NCBI RefSeq assembly: GCF_900114645.1
Contig: NZ_FOTR01000010.1
Span: forward strand, 121,280-185,279
Reading direction: 5' to 3'
Length of the DNA stretch: 64,000 nucleotides
DNA from: Gracilibacillus orientalis
GTDB taxonomy: Bacteria; Bacillota; Bacilli; Bacillales; Amphibacillaceae
The notes under the pieces are model-generated. The model saw nothing but the letters and a program-made list of their open reading frames with translations, ran no database searches and was not told the origin of the DNA. Below, piece by piece: positions 34,270 through 45,300 of the stretch (position 1 is the stretch's first letter; every line of letters begins with the position of its first letter). The translations under genes and the position numbers were made by a program.

Positions 34270-35230
34270 AATAATAGAAGAAGGATTACACACCACCATC
34301 CAAGATCAAGGACGTCTAGGTTTTCAATCTTATGGGTTTCCAGTCAGTGGTCCAATGGATGATTTCGCTGCCAGGATGGCAAATATACTTGTTGATAATA
34401 ACCCCGACGAAGCAGTAATAGAAATGAGCTTTATTGGTCCAACTATTATATTTCATCAGAATACAATTATTGCGATAACTGGTGGAAATATGTCTGCTAA
34501 TTTAAATGAACAGCCTGTTGTTCTTGCCCAACCTGTCCAAGTAAAAAAGAATGATATCTTACAGTTTCGCACGGTGAAAACAGGTGGATTTGGATATTTG
34601 GCCATTAAAGGTGGACTTGACTTACCTGAGATTCTGGGAAGTCACAGTACGATTGTACGAGCAGATGTAAAAGGAGTGTTAGGAAGAAAGCTTTCTGTTG
34701 GAGACACTATTCCCCTTTCTCATTCCTACACTACGGGATATCAGCTCAACTGGGGAATCACTCCAGACCTTTTTACATATATTGAACAGCCGGCAAAAAC
34801 TATACGATATATCGAAGGTGCCCAGTATGACTGGTTCGAGCCCAACAGTTTTGAACAAACGGAATGGATTGCCACCACCCAGTCCAACCGAATGGGATAC
34901 CGCTTAGAAGGGAACCCGATAAAACAAAGAAAAGATCAACAGCTTTTAACTGAAGCAACTACTTTCGGTTCGATTCAAGTACCATCGAATGGACAGCCAA
35001 TTATTTTAATGGCAGATGGTCAACCAACAGGAGGTTATCCAAAAATCGGACAGGTTGCAGAAGTAGATTTGAATAAGGTAAGCCAGCTAAGGCCTGGTCA
35101 GCCTTTTAGATTCAAAAAAATAACCATCGATAAAGCAATCACCCTTTTAGCAAGACGAGAGAGATTAATACGAACTATTCAGTACTTTGTCCATGAAAAA
35201 TGGGGAGGGATTAAGCTGTGTCAGAAATAA
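34259..35230 (+). CDS. pxpC: 5-oxoprolinase subunit PxpC
   Basis: 323 residues of the biotin-dependent carboxyltransferase-like PxpC/KipA family: GLHTTIQDQGRLGFQSYGFPVSGPMD, ITGGNMSANLN, GYLAIKGGLDLPEILGS, TQSNRMGYRLEG and PIILMADGQPTGGYPKIGQV. ATG at 34259 with AGAGGAG upstream inside the end of pxpB; an earlier in-frame ATG is rejected because it overlaps more and lacks a site. Overlaps pxpA by 13 bases. Confidence 0.95.
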   Translation: MAIEIIEEGLHTTIQDQGRLGFQSYGFPVSGPMDDFAARMANILVDNNPDEAVIEMSFIGPTIIFHQNTIIAITGGNMSANLNEQPVVLAQPVQVKKNDILQFRTVKTGGFGYLAIKGGLDLPEILGSHSTIVRADVKGVLGRKLSVGDTIPLSHSYTTGYQLNWGITPDLFTYIEQPAKTIRYIEGAQYDWFEPNSFEQTEWIATTQSNRMGYRLEGNPIKQRKDQQLLTEATTFGSIQVPSNGQPIILMADGQPTGGYPKIGQVAEVDLNKVSQLRPGQPFRFKKITIDKAITLLARRERLIRTIQYFVHEKWGGIKLCQK

Positions 35231-35946
35231 CGTTGAATTGTGATTTAGGTGAAAGTTTTGGTGCGTACCGAATCGGTAATGATCAAGCAATCATTCCGCT
35301 GGTAGATGCAGTGAATATTGCTTGTGGTTTTCATGCCGGGGATCCCCATACGATGAATAAAACTGTCCAATTAGCTAAAAAATATCAAGTTAATATAGGG
35401 GCACACCCAGGGTTTCAGGATTTACAAGGTTTTGGCAGAAGAAATATCGATATACTACCGGAACAAGCCTATGATTTGGTTGTTTACCAGTTAGGTGCAT
35501 TACAAGGATTTTTGACAATACATGGAATGCGCTTGGCACACGTCAAACCGCATGGAGCTTTATACAACATGGCATGTAAAAATCGTGTACTAGCAGATGC
35601 CATCGCTCGAGCAATATATGATGTGGATCCGAATTTAATTTTAGTGGGACTTGCCGATAGCGAGTTAATTAATGCTGGAGAAGCAAAAAGGTTAAGCGTA
35701 GTAAATGAAGTTTTTGCTGACAGAACCTATCAGGCTGATGGCAGCTTAACACCAAGAACTGAGCCTAATGCAGTTATTCACGATCCATCTCAGGTAGTGA
35801 AACAAGTAGAAGAAATGGTGGCAGACGGCAAACTTACTACTGTTACTGGAGAGAAAATCAGTATCAAAGCAGATACGATTTGCGTGCACGGAGATACAGA
35901 AGAAGCATTGAGCATAGTACAAGCCATTCGGAAAGTGATTGCTTGA
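35218..35946 (+). CDS. pxpA: 5-oxoprolinase subunit PxpA (LamB/YcsF)
   Basis: 242 residues starting at GTG with GGAGGG 8 bases upstream. LNCDLGESFGAYRIGND, NIACGFHAGDPHTM, GAHPGFQDLQGFGRR and HVKPHGALYN are the YcsF/PxpA motifs with the metal- and substrate-binding His and Asp residues. Gene order BCA differs from the B. subtilis order in which pxpA comes first. Confidence 0.95.
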   Translation: MSEITLNCDLGESFGAYRIGNDQAIIPLVDAVNIACGFHAGDPHTMNKTVQLAKKYQVNIGAHPGFQDLQGFGRRNIDILPEQAYDLVVYQLGALQGFLTIHGMRLAHVKPHGALYNMACKNRVLADAIARAIYDVDPNLILVGLADSELINAGEAKRLSVVNEVFADRTYQADGSLTPRTEPNAVIHDPSQVVKQVEEMVADGKLTTVTGEKISIKADTICVHGDTEEALSIVQAIRKVIA

Positions 35947-35961
35947 GTTATATTGCTTCAT

Positions 35962-36061
35962 TCAAAAAAATTGAGACTGTCTCATTCAGTTACCCCACTA
36001 CTGTACTAAACACTGTTACTACGTCAAGTACATTCGCAAACTAACTTTATGAGACAGTCTC
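35962..36061. terminator. Long-loop inverted repeat between convergent pxpA and the GH43 operon
   Basis: GAGACTGTCTCAT (35973-35985) is the exact reverse complement of ATGAGACAGTCTC (36049-36061), with a 63-nt spacer. On the minus strand the second arm is followed by AATTTTTTT, so it can terminate the 16-kb hydrolase operon; on the plus strand the tract is weak. The large spacer suggests a mobile palindromic element used as terminator. Confidence 0.7.
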
Positions 36062-36070
36062 TCTATTTGC

Positions 36071-39000
36071 TTATTCTAATGAATAAACTTGTGAAACTGG
36101 CTGCATGGATGTATTATTGATCCCTTCTCCACGCCAAACCATTACTTTTACCAGATGATCAGTTACATCATCAGGCAGATCAAGGCTGATTTCTGTTGAT
36201 TCTTCTTCGCCTGTTTTAATCGTGATTGGTTCTTCCTTCCATTTCACCATTTGCTTATCTTGATTATAGAGTGCAATAATCGCAGTTACCGTTTCATCTG
36301 TTTCCGACTTATTTTCAAGAATTAGTTGGCATGTTAGTGTTTCATTTGCTATTAATTGGTCATGACTAAACTGTTGACTCACATTAAAGTTTGTCGCTTC
36401 TTTCACTTCTACTGTTGCATTTACCTCTACAGCTGGACCGTTAACTAAACCATCTCCATTCGGAACACCAAAATCCGGTGTACCATCTTCTTTCCAATGC
36501 AATACTTTAACTCGAGTATGACGATTTGGATCATATAATGGATCCCCTTCAATTTCTTTATAAGAACGAGCATGGTAGACTAAAACATCCGTTTCTCCAT
36601 CTTCTGCGAAGGTAAAGGTGCTGTGACCTGGACCGTATTGACCGGTTACTTCATTACTTTCCATCACAGGCTCAGGTGATTTAGTCCAAGAAGTCGGATC
36701 CATAATATCGCTGTCTTCCTCTGCTGTTAAGAGCCCGATTTTATAATTATCATCTGTCGCACTTGCAGAATACGAAACGAAAATATTCCCGTTACGCTTG
36801 ATCACATCAGCGCCTTCATTCACCCAAAAACCGATTCGTTCCCATGCATAATCCGGTGTAGATAAAAGCATTGGATCTCCTTTTATCGTATAACCGTTTT
36901 CCATTTCCGCCATATATAAGTTAGAGGCATTGTTGACTTTCTGGGCCCATATATAATAATTCTTACCATTATGCTCAAAAATAGTTGCATCTAACGAGAA
37001 GCCTGTAAAAGAAAAATTATCTTCTGATGACTTTTGAATGATACCTTTTTCTTCCCATTTACCTTCCATTGGATTTGAACTAGTATTTTCCAATGCATAT
37101 GGTCGAATCCGCCATATATCATCAGAAGCTCCTGCCGCATAATGGATATACCATTTGTTATCGACATAATGGATTTCTGGTGCCCATATATGTGCCGCTT
37201 GGTCTCCGGATTCATGTGCTTCCCAGATAACTTTCTCTTCAGCTGTTGCTAGACCTTGGATTGTTTTAGCCTTCCTCATAATAATGCGATTGTATTCTGG
37301 AACAGAAGCTGTAAAGTAATAATAACCATCTGTATGCTTATAGATGTTAGGGTCTGCACGTTGTTCAATTAATGGATTCGTATACGTATAGGTTGCTGCT
37401 TCTCCTTTTACGCTAAAGGAACCTGTTTCCTTATATTGATTCGAATCGATATCATTCCATCCTATCGCTATTTCATCTGACATGCCATTTGTATAATGTG
37501 CAGTAACGGTAGTTGGCAGATCAGGCTTTACACCAACTTCTGTCTCAACGTACACCTCCTCAACATAATCCAGTTCCGCTACATGAATTACCGCTTTTGC
37601 TGGAATATCTGTCCCATAAACCTCACCATTCACTGTATATGGAGACTGAACTTCTGATAATTCGTCACTATTAATATTCTCCCAATCTACTGTTTGCGTA
37701 CCAGAGCTACCATCAAAATAGATTACTTCTACCTTGCGCGGTAATGCTGCTGGGTGATGTGGAGGTGTAATCACACTGATCTCATCTACCGTTTCAATAT
37801 TATCTGCTAAAACGCTTACTTCAAATGACTTCGATTGGCTACTATCACCACGAGTAAATGTTGCTGTTAAAGTGACGACAGTGTCCTGTTCACCTTGTTC
37901 AGGTCTTGCCACTTCACCTGATGCGTTAATAATCTCTGAATGACTGGATTCCCATGTGAGCTCGACACCATTTCCTATTGAATTAGGTAATTCAATATCA
38001 GCAATTATTTCTGACATGTCACCCAATTCAAACATGGTGATCGCTCTTTCAACGGCTTCTTGATTTGTTAATGATTCACTCAACACTTTTTGCAGCTCTT
38101 GTTCGCTTAAACCATCATTGTAAATACGGAAATCCGCGACTTGACCATCTAGCCCTTTTCCTTCAACTTGTTCATGTTCCATTGCATGAAACCCAATATA
38201 CCTATTTTCATTTACTTCGATATCACTGGCATCCATTTCTATATCTACAGTTCCTTGGGAAATCCCATTGATATAATGTGTCATATGCTGATCCTTGATA
38301 ACAGTTGCTACATGCGCCCAGTTATTTTCTACAATTGGTTCTGTTGCCAATTCATAAAAAGATTGACCTGGTCTGAATAATTCAAGCATACCTTCATCCG
38401 TACCTGCTTGTTTTAAAGCAACGTTTATCGCATTGCCTTGATCCCAATTTCCTAAGGCATATAAAGTTGCCCAATCTTTAGCTGTATTAACTTTGACCCA
38501 ACTGCTGATTGTAATATTGTCAGCACCTTCAAAAAGACCTGTTGGCATCCGGACGTGATCACGATCTCCATCTAAGTCAACTGCACCACCTTTATCTGAA
38601 TCTATTAAGGTGGCATCATTAACAAGTGTTGCATGTTGCTCATTGCCAGAGATATCGTACACTGTGTTATTCTGAAATTGATCGAAATTGTACCACGAAA
38701 TAAAATCTGCTTCGACATCTGCTGTAACATATACCGTTGCTGTCACAGTTTCGGAAATTTCTGGGATCATCCCTTCTACGACAAAATGGATACCCGTCTG
38801 TGCTAATTGTTCTGAAGTGATTTCTTCCCATTCAACTGCCACTTTCTCATTTGAATTATCTTCGTATGTTACTGTTATCTGCTCAGGTAAATCAGGTTGT
38901 TCTCCTTCGTGTGCATAAACAACAACAGGCTCTTTTTCCTCTATTGTCTTATCTGCAACTACAGTGACATTGGCAATTGCTTTTAATTCTGTTCCTGTTA

Positions 39001-39943
39001 CGGTACCTTCTACCGTTACAACACCTGGCGTTTGATAGCCATCCGGATTTATTTCATCCCACGTTACTAAAGCCGTATCTGACGTTCCATCCGGATAATG
39101 TACCGTCACATTTTCGGGTAATACTGGGATGGAACCAGCCTCCGTATTTACATTTACTTCATCAACAGCATGAATATCAAAATCAAAATCCGCTAAAGAA
39201 CGGAGTTCCACTAAGGACAATGCACGGTCGTACATACGAAAATCGGAAACAAGACCGTCTAATCCTTTGCCTTCCCCTTGTTCATGTGGCATAGCATGGT
39301 AGCCTATAAAGCGGTTTTCTTCTATGTCTATGTCCCCTGCATCCACACCAATTTCAACTGATCCTTGATGGATGCCGTCAATATAATGGTGTAGTTCCTG
39401 ATCTTGGATCATTGTTGCAACATGGACCCACTCCCCTTCAGTGATTGGACCTGTTTCAACTATAGGAAAAGGCCAAGGTCCAAGCAATTCAAGCGCTCCC
39501 TCATCAGAGTCAGCTTTTTGGGCTGCATAATTAATGGCATAATCACTATTTTCACTATCTATAAAGTTACCTAAAGAATAAATCGTTGCCCAATCTTTAT
39601 GATTTTCAATCTTCACCCATGTACTAATCGTTACATCTTCCAATCCGTCAAAAAGGTTTGGAGGCAATAATGCATAGTCCTGATCACCATCTAATGATAG
39701 TGCCCCACCTTTTTCATCTTCAATAAGAGTGGCTTCATTGATTAGCTCACCATCATGATTATTCCCACTCTTATCTTCAATAACATTGCCTGATGCATTC
39801 TCAAAATCATAATGCAATAACAATCCATCCTCCAATTGCAACTCTTCCGCTTTCACACTGGATAGATCTGTCACAGGAAATGGACTGATGACCAAAGTAA
39901 TAATCATCAATAATAGAGTGATTTTTTTCAAACTTTCACTCAT
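36071..39943 (-). CDS. Secreted multidomain GH43 arabinofuranosidase-type hydrolase with two LamG modules
   Basis: 1290 residues. Signal peptide about 1-33; LamG/concanavalin-like module about 42-250; two Big_4-like Ig modules (about 255-410); second LamG about 413-635; an atypical Ig module (about 640-725, ELTWESSHSEIINASGEV); two more Big_4 modules; GH43 catalytic domain about 855-1175. Catalytic candidates: Asp in RADPNIY (base), Asp in SLDATIFEHNG, Glu in VNEGADVI (acid). The order of motifs suits exo-acting alpha-L-arabinofuranosidases of GH43. A final beta domain follows. Unlike its two neighbours it has no sorting signal or anchor, so it is probably released or held by its LamG modules. 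Its ATG overlaps the upstream stop (ATGA). Confidence 0.9.
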   Translation of the reverse strand: MSESLKKITLLLMIITLVISPFPVTDLSSVKAEELQLEDGLLLHYDFENASGNVIEDKSGNNHDGELINEATLIEDEKGGALSLDGDQDYALLPPNLFDGLEDVTISTWVKIENHKDWATIYSLGNFIDSENSDYAINYAAQKADSDEGALELLGPWPFPIVETGPITEGEWVHVATMIQDQELHHYIDGIHQGSVEIGVDAGDIDIEENRFIGYHAMPHEQGEGKGLDGLVSDFRMYDRALSLVELRSLADFDFDIHAVDEVNVNTEAGSIPVLPENVTVHYPDGTSDTALVTWDEINPDGYQTPGVVTVEGTVTGTELKAIANVTVVADKTIEEKEPVVVYAHEGEQPDLPEQITVTYEDNSNEKVAVEWEEITSEQLAQTGIHFVVEGMIPEISETVTATVYVTADVEADFISWYNFDQFQNNTVYDISGNEQHATLVNDATLIDSDKGGAVDLDGDRDHVRMPTGLFEGADNITISSWVKVNTAKDWATLYALGNWDQGNAINVALKQAGTDEGMLELFRPGQSFYELATEPIVENNWAHVATVIKDQHMTHYINGISQGTVDIEMDASDIEVNENRYIGFHAMEHEQVEGKGLDGQVADFRIYNDGLSEQELQKVLSESLTNQEAVERAITMFELGDMSEIIADIELPNSIGNGVELTWESSHSEIINASGEVARPEQGEQDTVVTLTATFTRGDSSQSKSFEVSVLADNIETVDEISVITPPHHPAALPRKVEVIYFDGSSGTQTVDWENINSDELSEVQSPYTVNGEVYGTDIPAKAVIHVAELDYVEEVYVETEVGVKPDLPTTVTAHYTNGMSDEIAIGWNDIDSNQYKETGSFSVKGEAATYTYTNPLIEQRADPNIYKHTDGYYYFTASVPEYNRIIMRKAKTIQGLATAEEKVIWEAHESGDQAAHIWAPEIHYVDNKWYIHYAAGASDDIWRIRPYALENTSSNPMEGKWEEKGIIQKSSEDNFSFTGFSLDATIFEHNGKNYYIWAQKVNNASNLYMAEMENGYTIKGDPMLLSTPDYAWERIGFWVNEGADVIKRNGNIFVSYSASATDDNYKIGLLTAEEDSDIMDPTSWTKSPEPVMESNEVTGQYGPGHSTFTFAEDGETDVLVYHARSYKEIEGDPLYDPNRHTRVKVLHWKEDGTPDFGVPNGDGLVNGPAVEVNATVEVKEATNFNVSQQFSHDQLIANETLTCQLILENKSETDETVTAIIALYNQDKQMVKWKEEPITIKTGEEESTEISLDLPDDVTDHLVKVMVWRGEGINNTSMQPVSQVYSLE

Positions 39944-42144
39944 CTCGTTTCCTCCTTTCTTTTTCTGACAACAAGAGTGGCAATGAGACCTAATAAAATA
40001 AGGATTCCACCAATCAAGATCAAATTAAATAGATTCGTTGCCGTATTAGGTAAATCCTGATTTCCTTGCTTTTCACTATCATTTTTTGGTCCATGATCTG
40101 TTGATGAATCGCGATCACTTCCCGAAGGATCATTGTTATCGCCATCGTTGTCTGTTGGGCTTTCCTGCTGATCATTATCTGTATCTGCTGAATCTTGTGT
40201 TTTTATTGTAAAAGTAGTTTCATAGGGCTCATTATCATTAGCACCTATTAAAACGTGATAATCACCCGTTAACTCACTCTTTAACATAAATGCAATGTTG
40301 AATTCACCTGCATCATTTGAAGAAACTTGATCCAAATAATCCACTTCACCATTTGGACTTTCTACTTTTAGTGTCACGTTCTTACCTGCTGTCTCTCCAA
40401 GCGTACCTGTTATCTGAACGTTTTTTGTTTCTGAACTGGCAGAAACAATTACATCTTCTAATGATGAGACGGTTGTTTTGATCTGTTTCACTTCTACATC
40501 AATTACCGCCTGGTGGTTTCTATCTAACGTGGAAACCGTAACCGTTGTAACACCTTCTTGTTTTCCTTTAATAGTTACATTCGTTTCACCTGTTTCTGCT
40601 TGATACGCGGAATCTACATCAATGATCTCATCATTTTCCACGTATACTTCTACTTCCCTACTTAATGCATCACCTGGTAATACTTTTGCGGAAACTGTTG
40701 TCGTGGAATCCTCTAACATAACGATTTCATCTTCGGAAACGCTTACTCCTTTAGCATCTGCATTCATCATACGAAAGGTAGCATTTGCTTCATCTGCTAT
40801 ACTATCTTCCGCTACTAGTTGTAAAGTGTTATCACTTGCTATCGAAAGATAAAGTGAATCATGAAATGTTTGATATGACTTCAAAGAATCATCTGCCAAA
40901 CCTGGAACTTGCTTGAATGTTGCACGTTCTTCAAAGCTATTCGTTCCATCATGTTTTTCTAAGCTTAGAGAGGAACCATCTCTTACAAGATAAAGCCCTG
41001 GATTGTTTTCAGATTGAAAGGATAAGGTACCTTCCCCATTATCAGCTAGCCCATCAACGATATGCCATTTAAAATCATAGGTATCTCCTTCAAGGGGATC
41101 GACTCTTAAACTGTTATTCAAATGACGAATATAGCTTGATTTATCATACGACTCTATAGCAAAACTGTCATGCGTAATACCAGAAGCAGTAGGGATTACT
41201 TTTCTTATTTTCCCTTCAGGTGTAAAGTGTAATTTTTCAATCGCAACAGACCTTCTGTAATCTCCACCGGTTGGTAGTGCTGCGTTATGGTAAACCATAT
41301 ATGTTTCCCCTTTAAATTCTAATACAGCCGGATGACTAGTCCCTGTAAAAGGTAATTCATCCATCAATTTACCACCGTATTCCCAAGGACCTTCAGGACT
41401 ATCACTTGTCGCATATACCAATTCTTCAGGGAAATTCATCGCATAAAGTAAATAGTAGATGCCATCTTGTTTATGAAGCCATGGTGCTTCTGTAAAAGTA
41501 CCAGGCATATTTTGAATGTCAAAACGATGGATATCACCATCCAATTCCATCATATTATCTTTTAATTTGGCATAATAGACATGCGTATTTCCCCAATAAA
41601 GATAGGCTTGACCATCATCATCAATGAATACAGTAGGATCAATATCATCCCAGGACCAAGAACCCATATTACCTGGGTTTTCGGTATCCGTACTCTTAAC
41701 TAGTGGACCACCAATAGCATCTTCCCATCCTGTAACCGGATGATCAGATACTGCAACTCCAATAGCCATCCCTGGAGCTGAACTATCACCATTCTCAACC
41801 GTTGTGTACCAATAAAATTTGCCATCTTTCTCAATAGTTTGCGATGCCCAGGCCGTATCATTTACTGCCCAATCAAAAATGCCACGAGGCACCCTTCCCT
41901 CTAATTCCCAGTCTTTTAAATTCTCAGAGGAATAGATACTCCACTCTTTAAGCACATAATCATTACCACTTGTTTCTGCTTCATCATGTCCGGTATAAAG
42001 ATACACTTTTCCGTCATGTGTAATTGCTGCGGGGTCCGCTGAAAATTCATCCTTAATAATAGGATTATCTGCATGTACAAATGTAGTGGCAACCATGCTA
42101 ATGAACGTCAGCGCCAACAGTAAACCAAAGATTTTTTTATACAT
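39940..42144 (-). CDS. Cell-wall anchored GH43 hydrolase with AbfB-like module and LPNTA signal
   Basis: 734 residues from the ATG at 42144 (AAAGGAGAAG upstream); the longer frame adds an implausible N-terminus before the signal peptide MYKKIFGLLLALTFISMVA. GH43 domain about 30-330: Asp in SADPAAITHDGKVYLY, Asp in DIDPTVFIDDDG, Glu in FTEAPWLHKQDG. Residues about 335-465 look like a beta-trefoil arabinose-binding AbfB/CBM42 module (SYIRHLNNSLRVDP, NPGLYLVRDGSSL). Then a Big_2-like Ig module (about 470-560), a second Ig, an Asp/Ser-rich linker, LPNTA at 698-702, a membrane helix and RKRKEE. The AbfB-like part points to arabinofuranosyl polymers such as arabinan or arabinoxylan. Activity is inferred. 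Confidence 0.9.
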   Translation of the reverse strand: MYKKIFGLLLALTFISMVATTFVHADNPIIKDEFSADPAAITHDGKVYLYTGHDEAETSGNDYVLKEWSIYSSENLKDWELEGRVPRGIFDWAVNDTAWASQTIEKDGKFYWYTTVENGDSSAPGMAIGVAVSDHPVTGWEDAIGGPLVKSTDTENPGNMGSWSWDDIDPTVFIDDDGQAYLYWGNTHVYYAKLKDNMMELDGDIHRFDIQNMPGTFTEAPWLHKQDGIYYLLYAMNFPEELVYATSDSPEGPWEYGGKLMDELPFTGTSHPAVLEFKGETYMVYHNAALPTGGDYRRSVAIEKLHFTPEGKIRKVIPTASGITHDSFAIESYDKSSYIRHLNNSLRVDPLEGDTYDFKWHIVDGLADNGEGTLSFQSENNPGLYLVRDGSSLSLEKHDGTNSFEERATFKQVPGLADDSLKSYQTFHDSLYLSIASDNTLQLVAEDSIADEANATFRMMNADAKGVSVSEDEIVMLEDSTTTVSAKVLPGDALSREVEVYVENDEIIDVDSAYQAETGETNVTIKGKQEGVTTVTVSTLDRNHQAVIDVEVKQIKTTVSSLEDVIVSASSETKNVQITGTLGETAGKNVTLKVESPNGEVDYLDQVSSNDAGEFNIAFMLKSELTGDYHVLIGANDNEPYETTFTIKTQDSADTDNDQQESPTDNDGDNNDPSGSDRDSSTDHGPKNDSEKQGNQDLPNTATNLFNLILIGGILILLGLIATLVVRKRKEETR

Positions 42145-42296
42145 ATTTCTTCTCCTTTCTTTTATGGTATTCAAAGGGCCATTTACAACAGTAGTCACAA
42201 GCTTCCATTCTTTGTTCACTAGTTTAGAAAATTGTGCAAATGATTCATTTTGCCAATCATAGTGGGGATTTGACCCCGATAGTTAATACAAAGCAC

Positions 42297-42331
42297 AACT
42301 GGAATATACTTGTTATTCGTATATTCCAGTT
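42297..42331 (-). terminator. Strong hairpin between the two LPNTA GH43 genes
   Basis: AACTGGAATATAC (42297-42309) pairs perfectly with GTATATTCCAGTT (42319-42331), 9-nt loop. The minus-strand tract after it (GTGCTTTG) is weak, so it may only partly terminate, or protect the upstream message. Confidence 0.7.
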
Positions 42332-42356
42332 TGCTCTTTTAGTATCTACTAGTTAG

Positions 42357-45300
42357 TTATGAAACACTTCGTTTACGTTTAAAGTATAGCCCAAGACCAA
42401 TGGATAGTAATATTACACCAAGTAATATCCAATTAAATAGCATGTTTGCAGTGTTTGGTAATTCTTTGTCTTGGTCTTTTTGCAGATCCGAATTCTGTTG
42501 TTGCTTTCCTCCTTCATCGTTATTTCCACTTTGCTGACCATCTGGACTTGGTGTATCCTTATCATTATCAGATGGCTGGGAAGGTCTTTCCTTATGATCT
42601 TCATCAGGTTTTTCTGATTGTTGCTCTGTCGTCTCAAGTACGCCGTAAATCGAGAAGTGAGAAACTTTTGATGTTACTGTCCCCGCTTCAACATGCATGT
42701 CACTTTCTTGTTTTTCCCATTTCTGTTGTGATCGATTGTAATAATAAATAGATATTGTAGGTTCTTGAGACATCTCATCTATTCCTAACGTTAACCCAAA
42801 TGGATCGTTTGGTTCTTCTGTTCCTTCTGGATAAACCATTTCAAAGTCAAAGACTTCTCCTGCTATTGCCACGTTTTGGTCACTTGCCAGTGCTTCCTCA
42901 TCCACTTCTTTTATCGTCAATAAAGATCCTTCAGGTAGATCATCTGGCATCTTAATACTTACTTTGGTACCTTGAAGATAATAAGTTTCTCCAGCTTTTA
43001 CTTCTGCTTGTTTTTCTATTTCCAACTTATTTGATGGTTCTTCTACATCTTGTTCTGTTACCAATACTCTCGCAACATCTGTATGAAGACCTTCGGCAGT
43101 GGATACAGTAACAAATGCTTCTCCTGTACTAACAGCCGTTACTTTCCCATCTGAATCGACTTTCACCACTTCTTCATTGTTTGAAGCCCATAACAATTCA
43201 ATTGATTGATCTGGAGTTACTTCTACTGAAAGTTGTTTTGTCTCATTTACAGGTAGCGTAATATCTTTTTCAACTAATGAAATGGATGTTATCTCATCAG
43301 CCACTTCTTCCTGCTCTTGGGGTATTTGTTGTGATAAAGCTTGATATTCCTTTGCAGTAATCGGTAAAACCGTACCGTGACGCGGACGGTCTGGTAAATC
43401 GTATTCTTCTGGAATAGTCCATTCACCTGAATCAAGATCTGTTGTTTCAAAAGGCACATAGCCCCTTCCACCAAATTCGTCGATAAAGAGATACCATTTC
43501 TCTTCCGCGTTCGATTTAAAGATGGCAGGTCCTTCTCCTTGACTAATGTGTCCTTTACCAACGCCTTCTTTAATCATTTCAAAGTTTGGATCTAGCACAG
43601 AATCTCCAACCTCTTGGAAAATAAATTTCCCATTCGGAGAATTTTCTGGATGATTGCCTCGCTCATCTTTTGTAAAACGATAAATTTTTCCATCATATTC
43701 GATCATGGTCGTATCAATAACCGAATAACCATAGTCCATATACACTTCTGGTTCTGTAAATGTATAAAAATCACGGGTTTTGGTATACATCATCCGCTGA
43801 TAACTGTTGCCATTATTGCGGTCATTCAGTTCTTCATATAACTTCGATGCCCAAAATATGATGTACTCACCTGTTGTGTCATCATAGAAAATTTCAGGTG
43901 CCCATGTATTTCCTGCTTCTTGTGGCGCTATTTCAACCATCCGTTGTTCTGACCAATTGACAAGGTCATTTGATTCCCAAACCATAATCGAACGACTGCC
44001 TTGAGTTTGGGCACGGTTCCAATCGCCATTACCATAAATCTTTAGATCTGTTGCAATCATATAAAACGTATCGCCTTCAGGTGATCGAATAATGAATGGA
44101 TCACGTAATCCTTCTTCACCTAACTCAGAAGTGAATACAGGTTCCCCTTCGTTTAATTGTTGCCACTTTAATGGATTATTTCCTTCACTTAAAGCAAAGT
44201 AGACTTGTTCCCCATTCTCATATCCTTCACCTGTAAAATAAGGGAATACATAGCCTTGATAATCTTGTTCTTCTGGTAATTCCTTCACTTTAGCTTTAAA
44301 TGCTTTGCGTAATTTTTCGCCGTCTAACTCTAATGTTGCGATTAACATAACATCCGTGTCACCTTCACCATGTACAGGCCTCGTTACTTCACCAGTTGTT
44401 GTAATCACGTCTGTAAGAGAAGATTCCCAAGTGACATCAATAATCTCTGCTACTTTAGTCGGTAATGTCAGATGTCCTCTTACATCCTGAATATTGTGTA
44501 CGACTAAAGACTGCATCGCTTCCTTTAACGCTTCCGAAACAGGTTCTTCAGGTACCTCGACTGTTACTTCATCCGCTAACTCTTTAATTTCTGTAGCAGA
44601 TAGAGCGCGGTTATATATCTTAAATTCATCGAACCCACCTGCAAAATAAGCTTGGTTGTTACGACTTGATTTTCCTAGATAATTCATGGTTGTCTCCATC
44701 AGCATTCGCGGTTCAACATTAAATGTATCATTTGAAGATACTTCTTCACCATTAACAAACAGGCTAGCTTGAAACCCATCAATAGTGACCGCAACATGTT
44801 GCCAATTGTTTAATCCTAACCGACTTGAAGCTAAGCGATACTTATAATCAGAAGGTAAATCTGATGAAGCATTGGCAAACTTCTCTGTAAAAGGGGTTAC
44901 TGTCGCAAACTCTAACTGTCCATCGTCACCTTGTGTACTTAAATACATACTATTACGGTTCGCTGTTCTTCCCGTATCAGATGCAAAATCAAAAATGCGT
45001 TGGTCTGCTTGATTACGATCTACTTTTACCCAAGTCGATATCGTCATTTTTTCCAAATTTTCTTGTTGAATCAGGTTTTTTGGCATATCGACATATCCAG
45101 ATTCTCCATCCAATTGTATATACCCCTGGGAATCTCCAATGGATGGTTCTGATTCAATGGATGCATTCCCTTGTGTTGTTGCATCATAACCATTTCCACT
45201 GTTGTCGGTAATAACACCATCCTCTTCCTCATCAAAGGAGTAATGGACAACAGGATCATCAGTTGGATCTGGACCTTCCGGGAGATAATGATTGGTTAAA

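Noticed and set aside
38977..39294. 105-codon plus-strand ORF within the 1290-residue GH43 gene
   Set aside because: Antisense shadow rich in Leu/His/Pro from a coding strand; no start signals.
42145..42219. Longer N-terminus of the 734-residue GH43 protein
   Set aside because: It would put 25 polar residues before the signal peptide; the ATG at 42144 has a strong Shine-Dalgarno.
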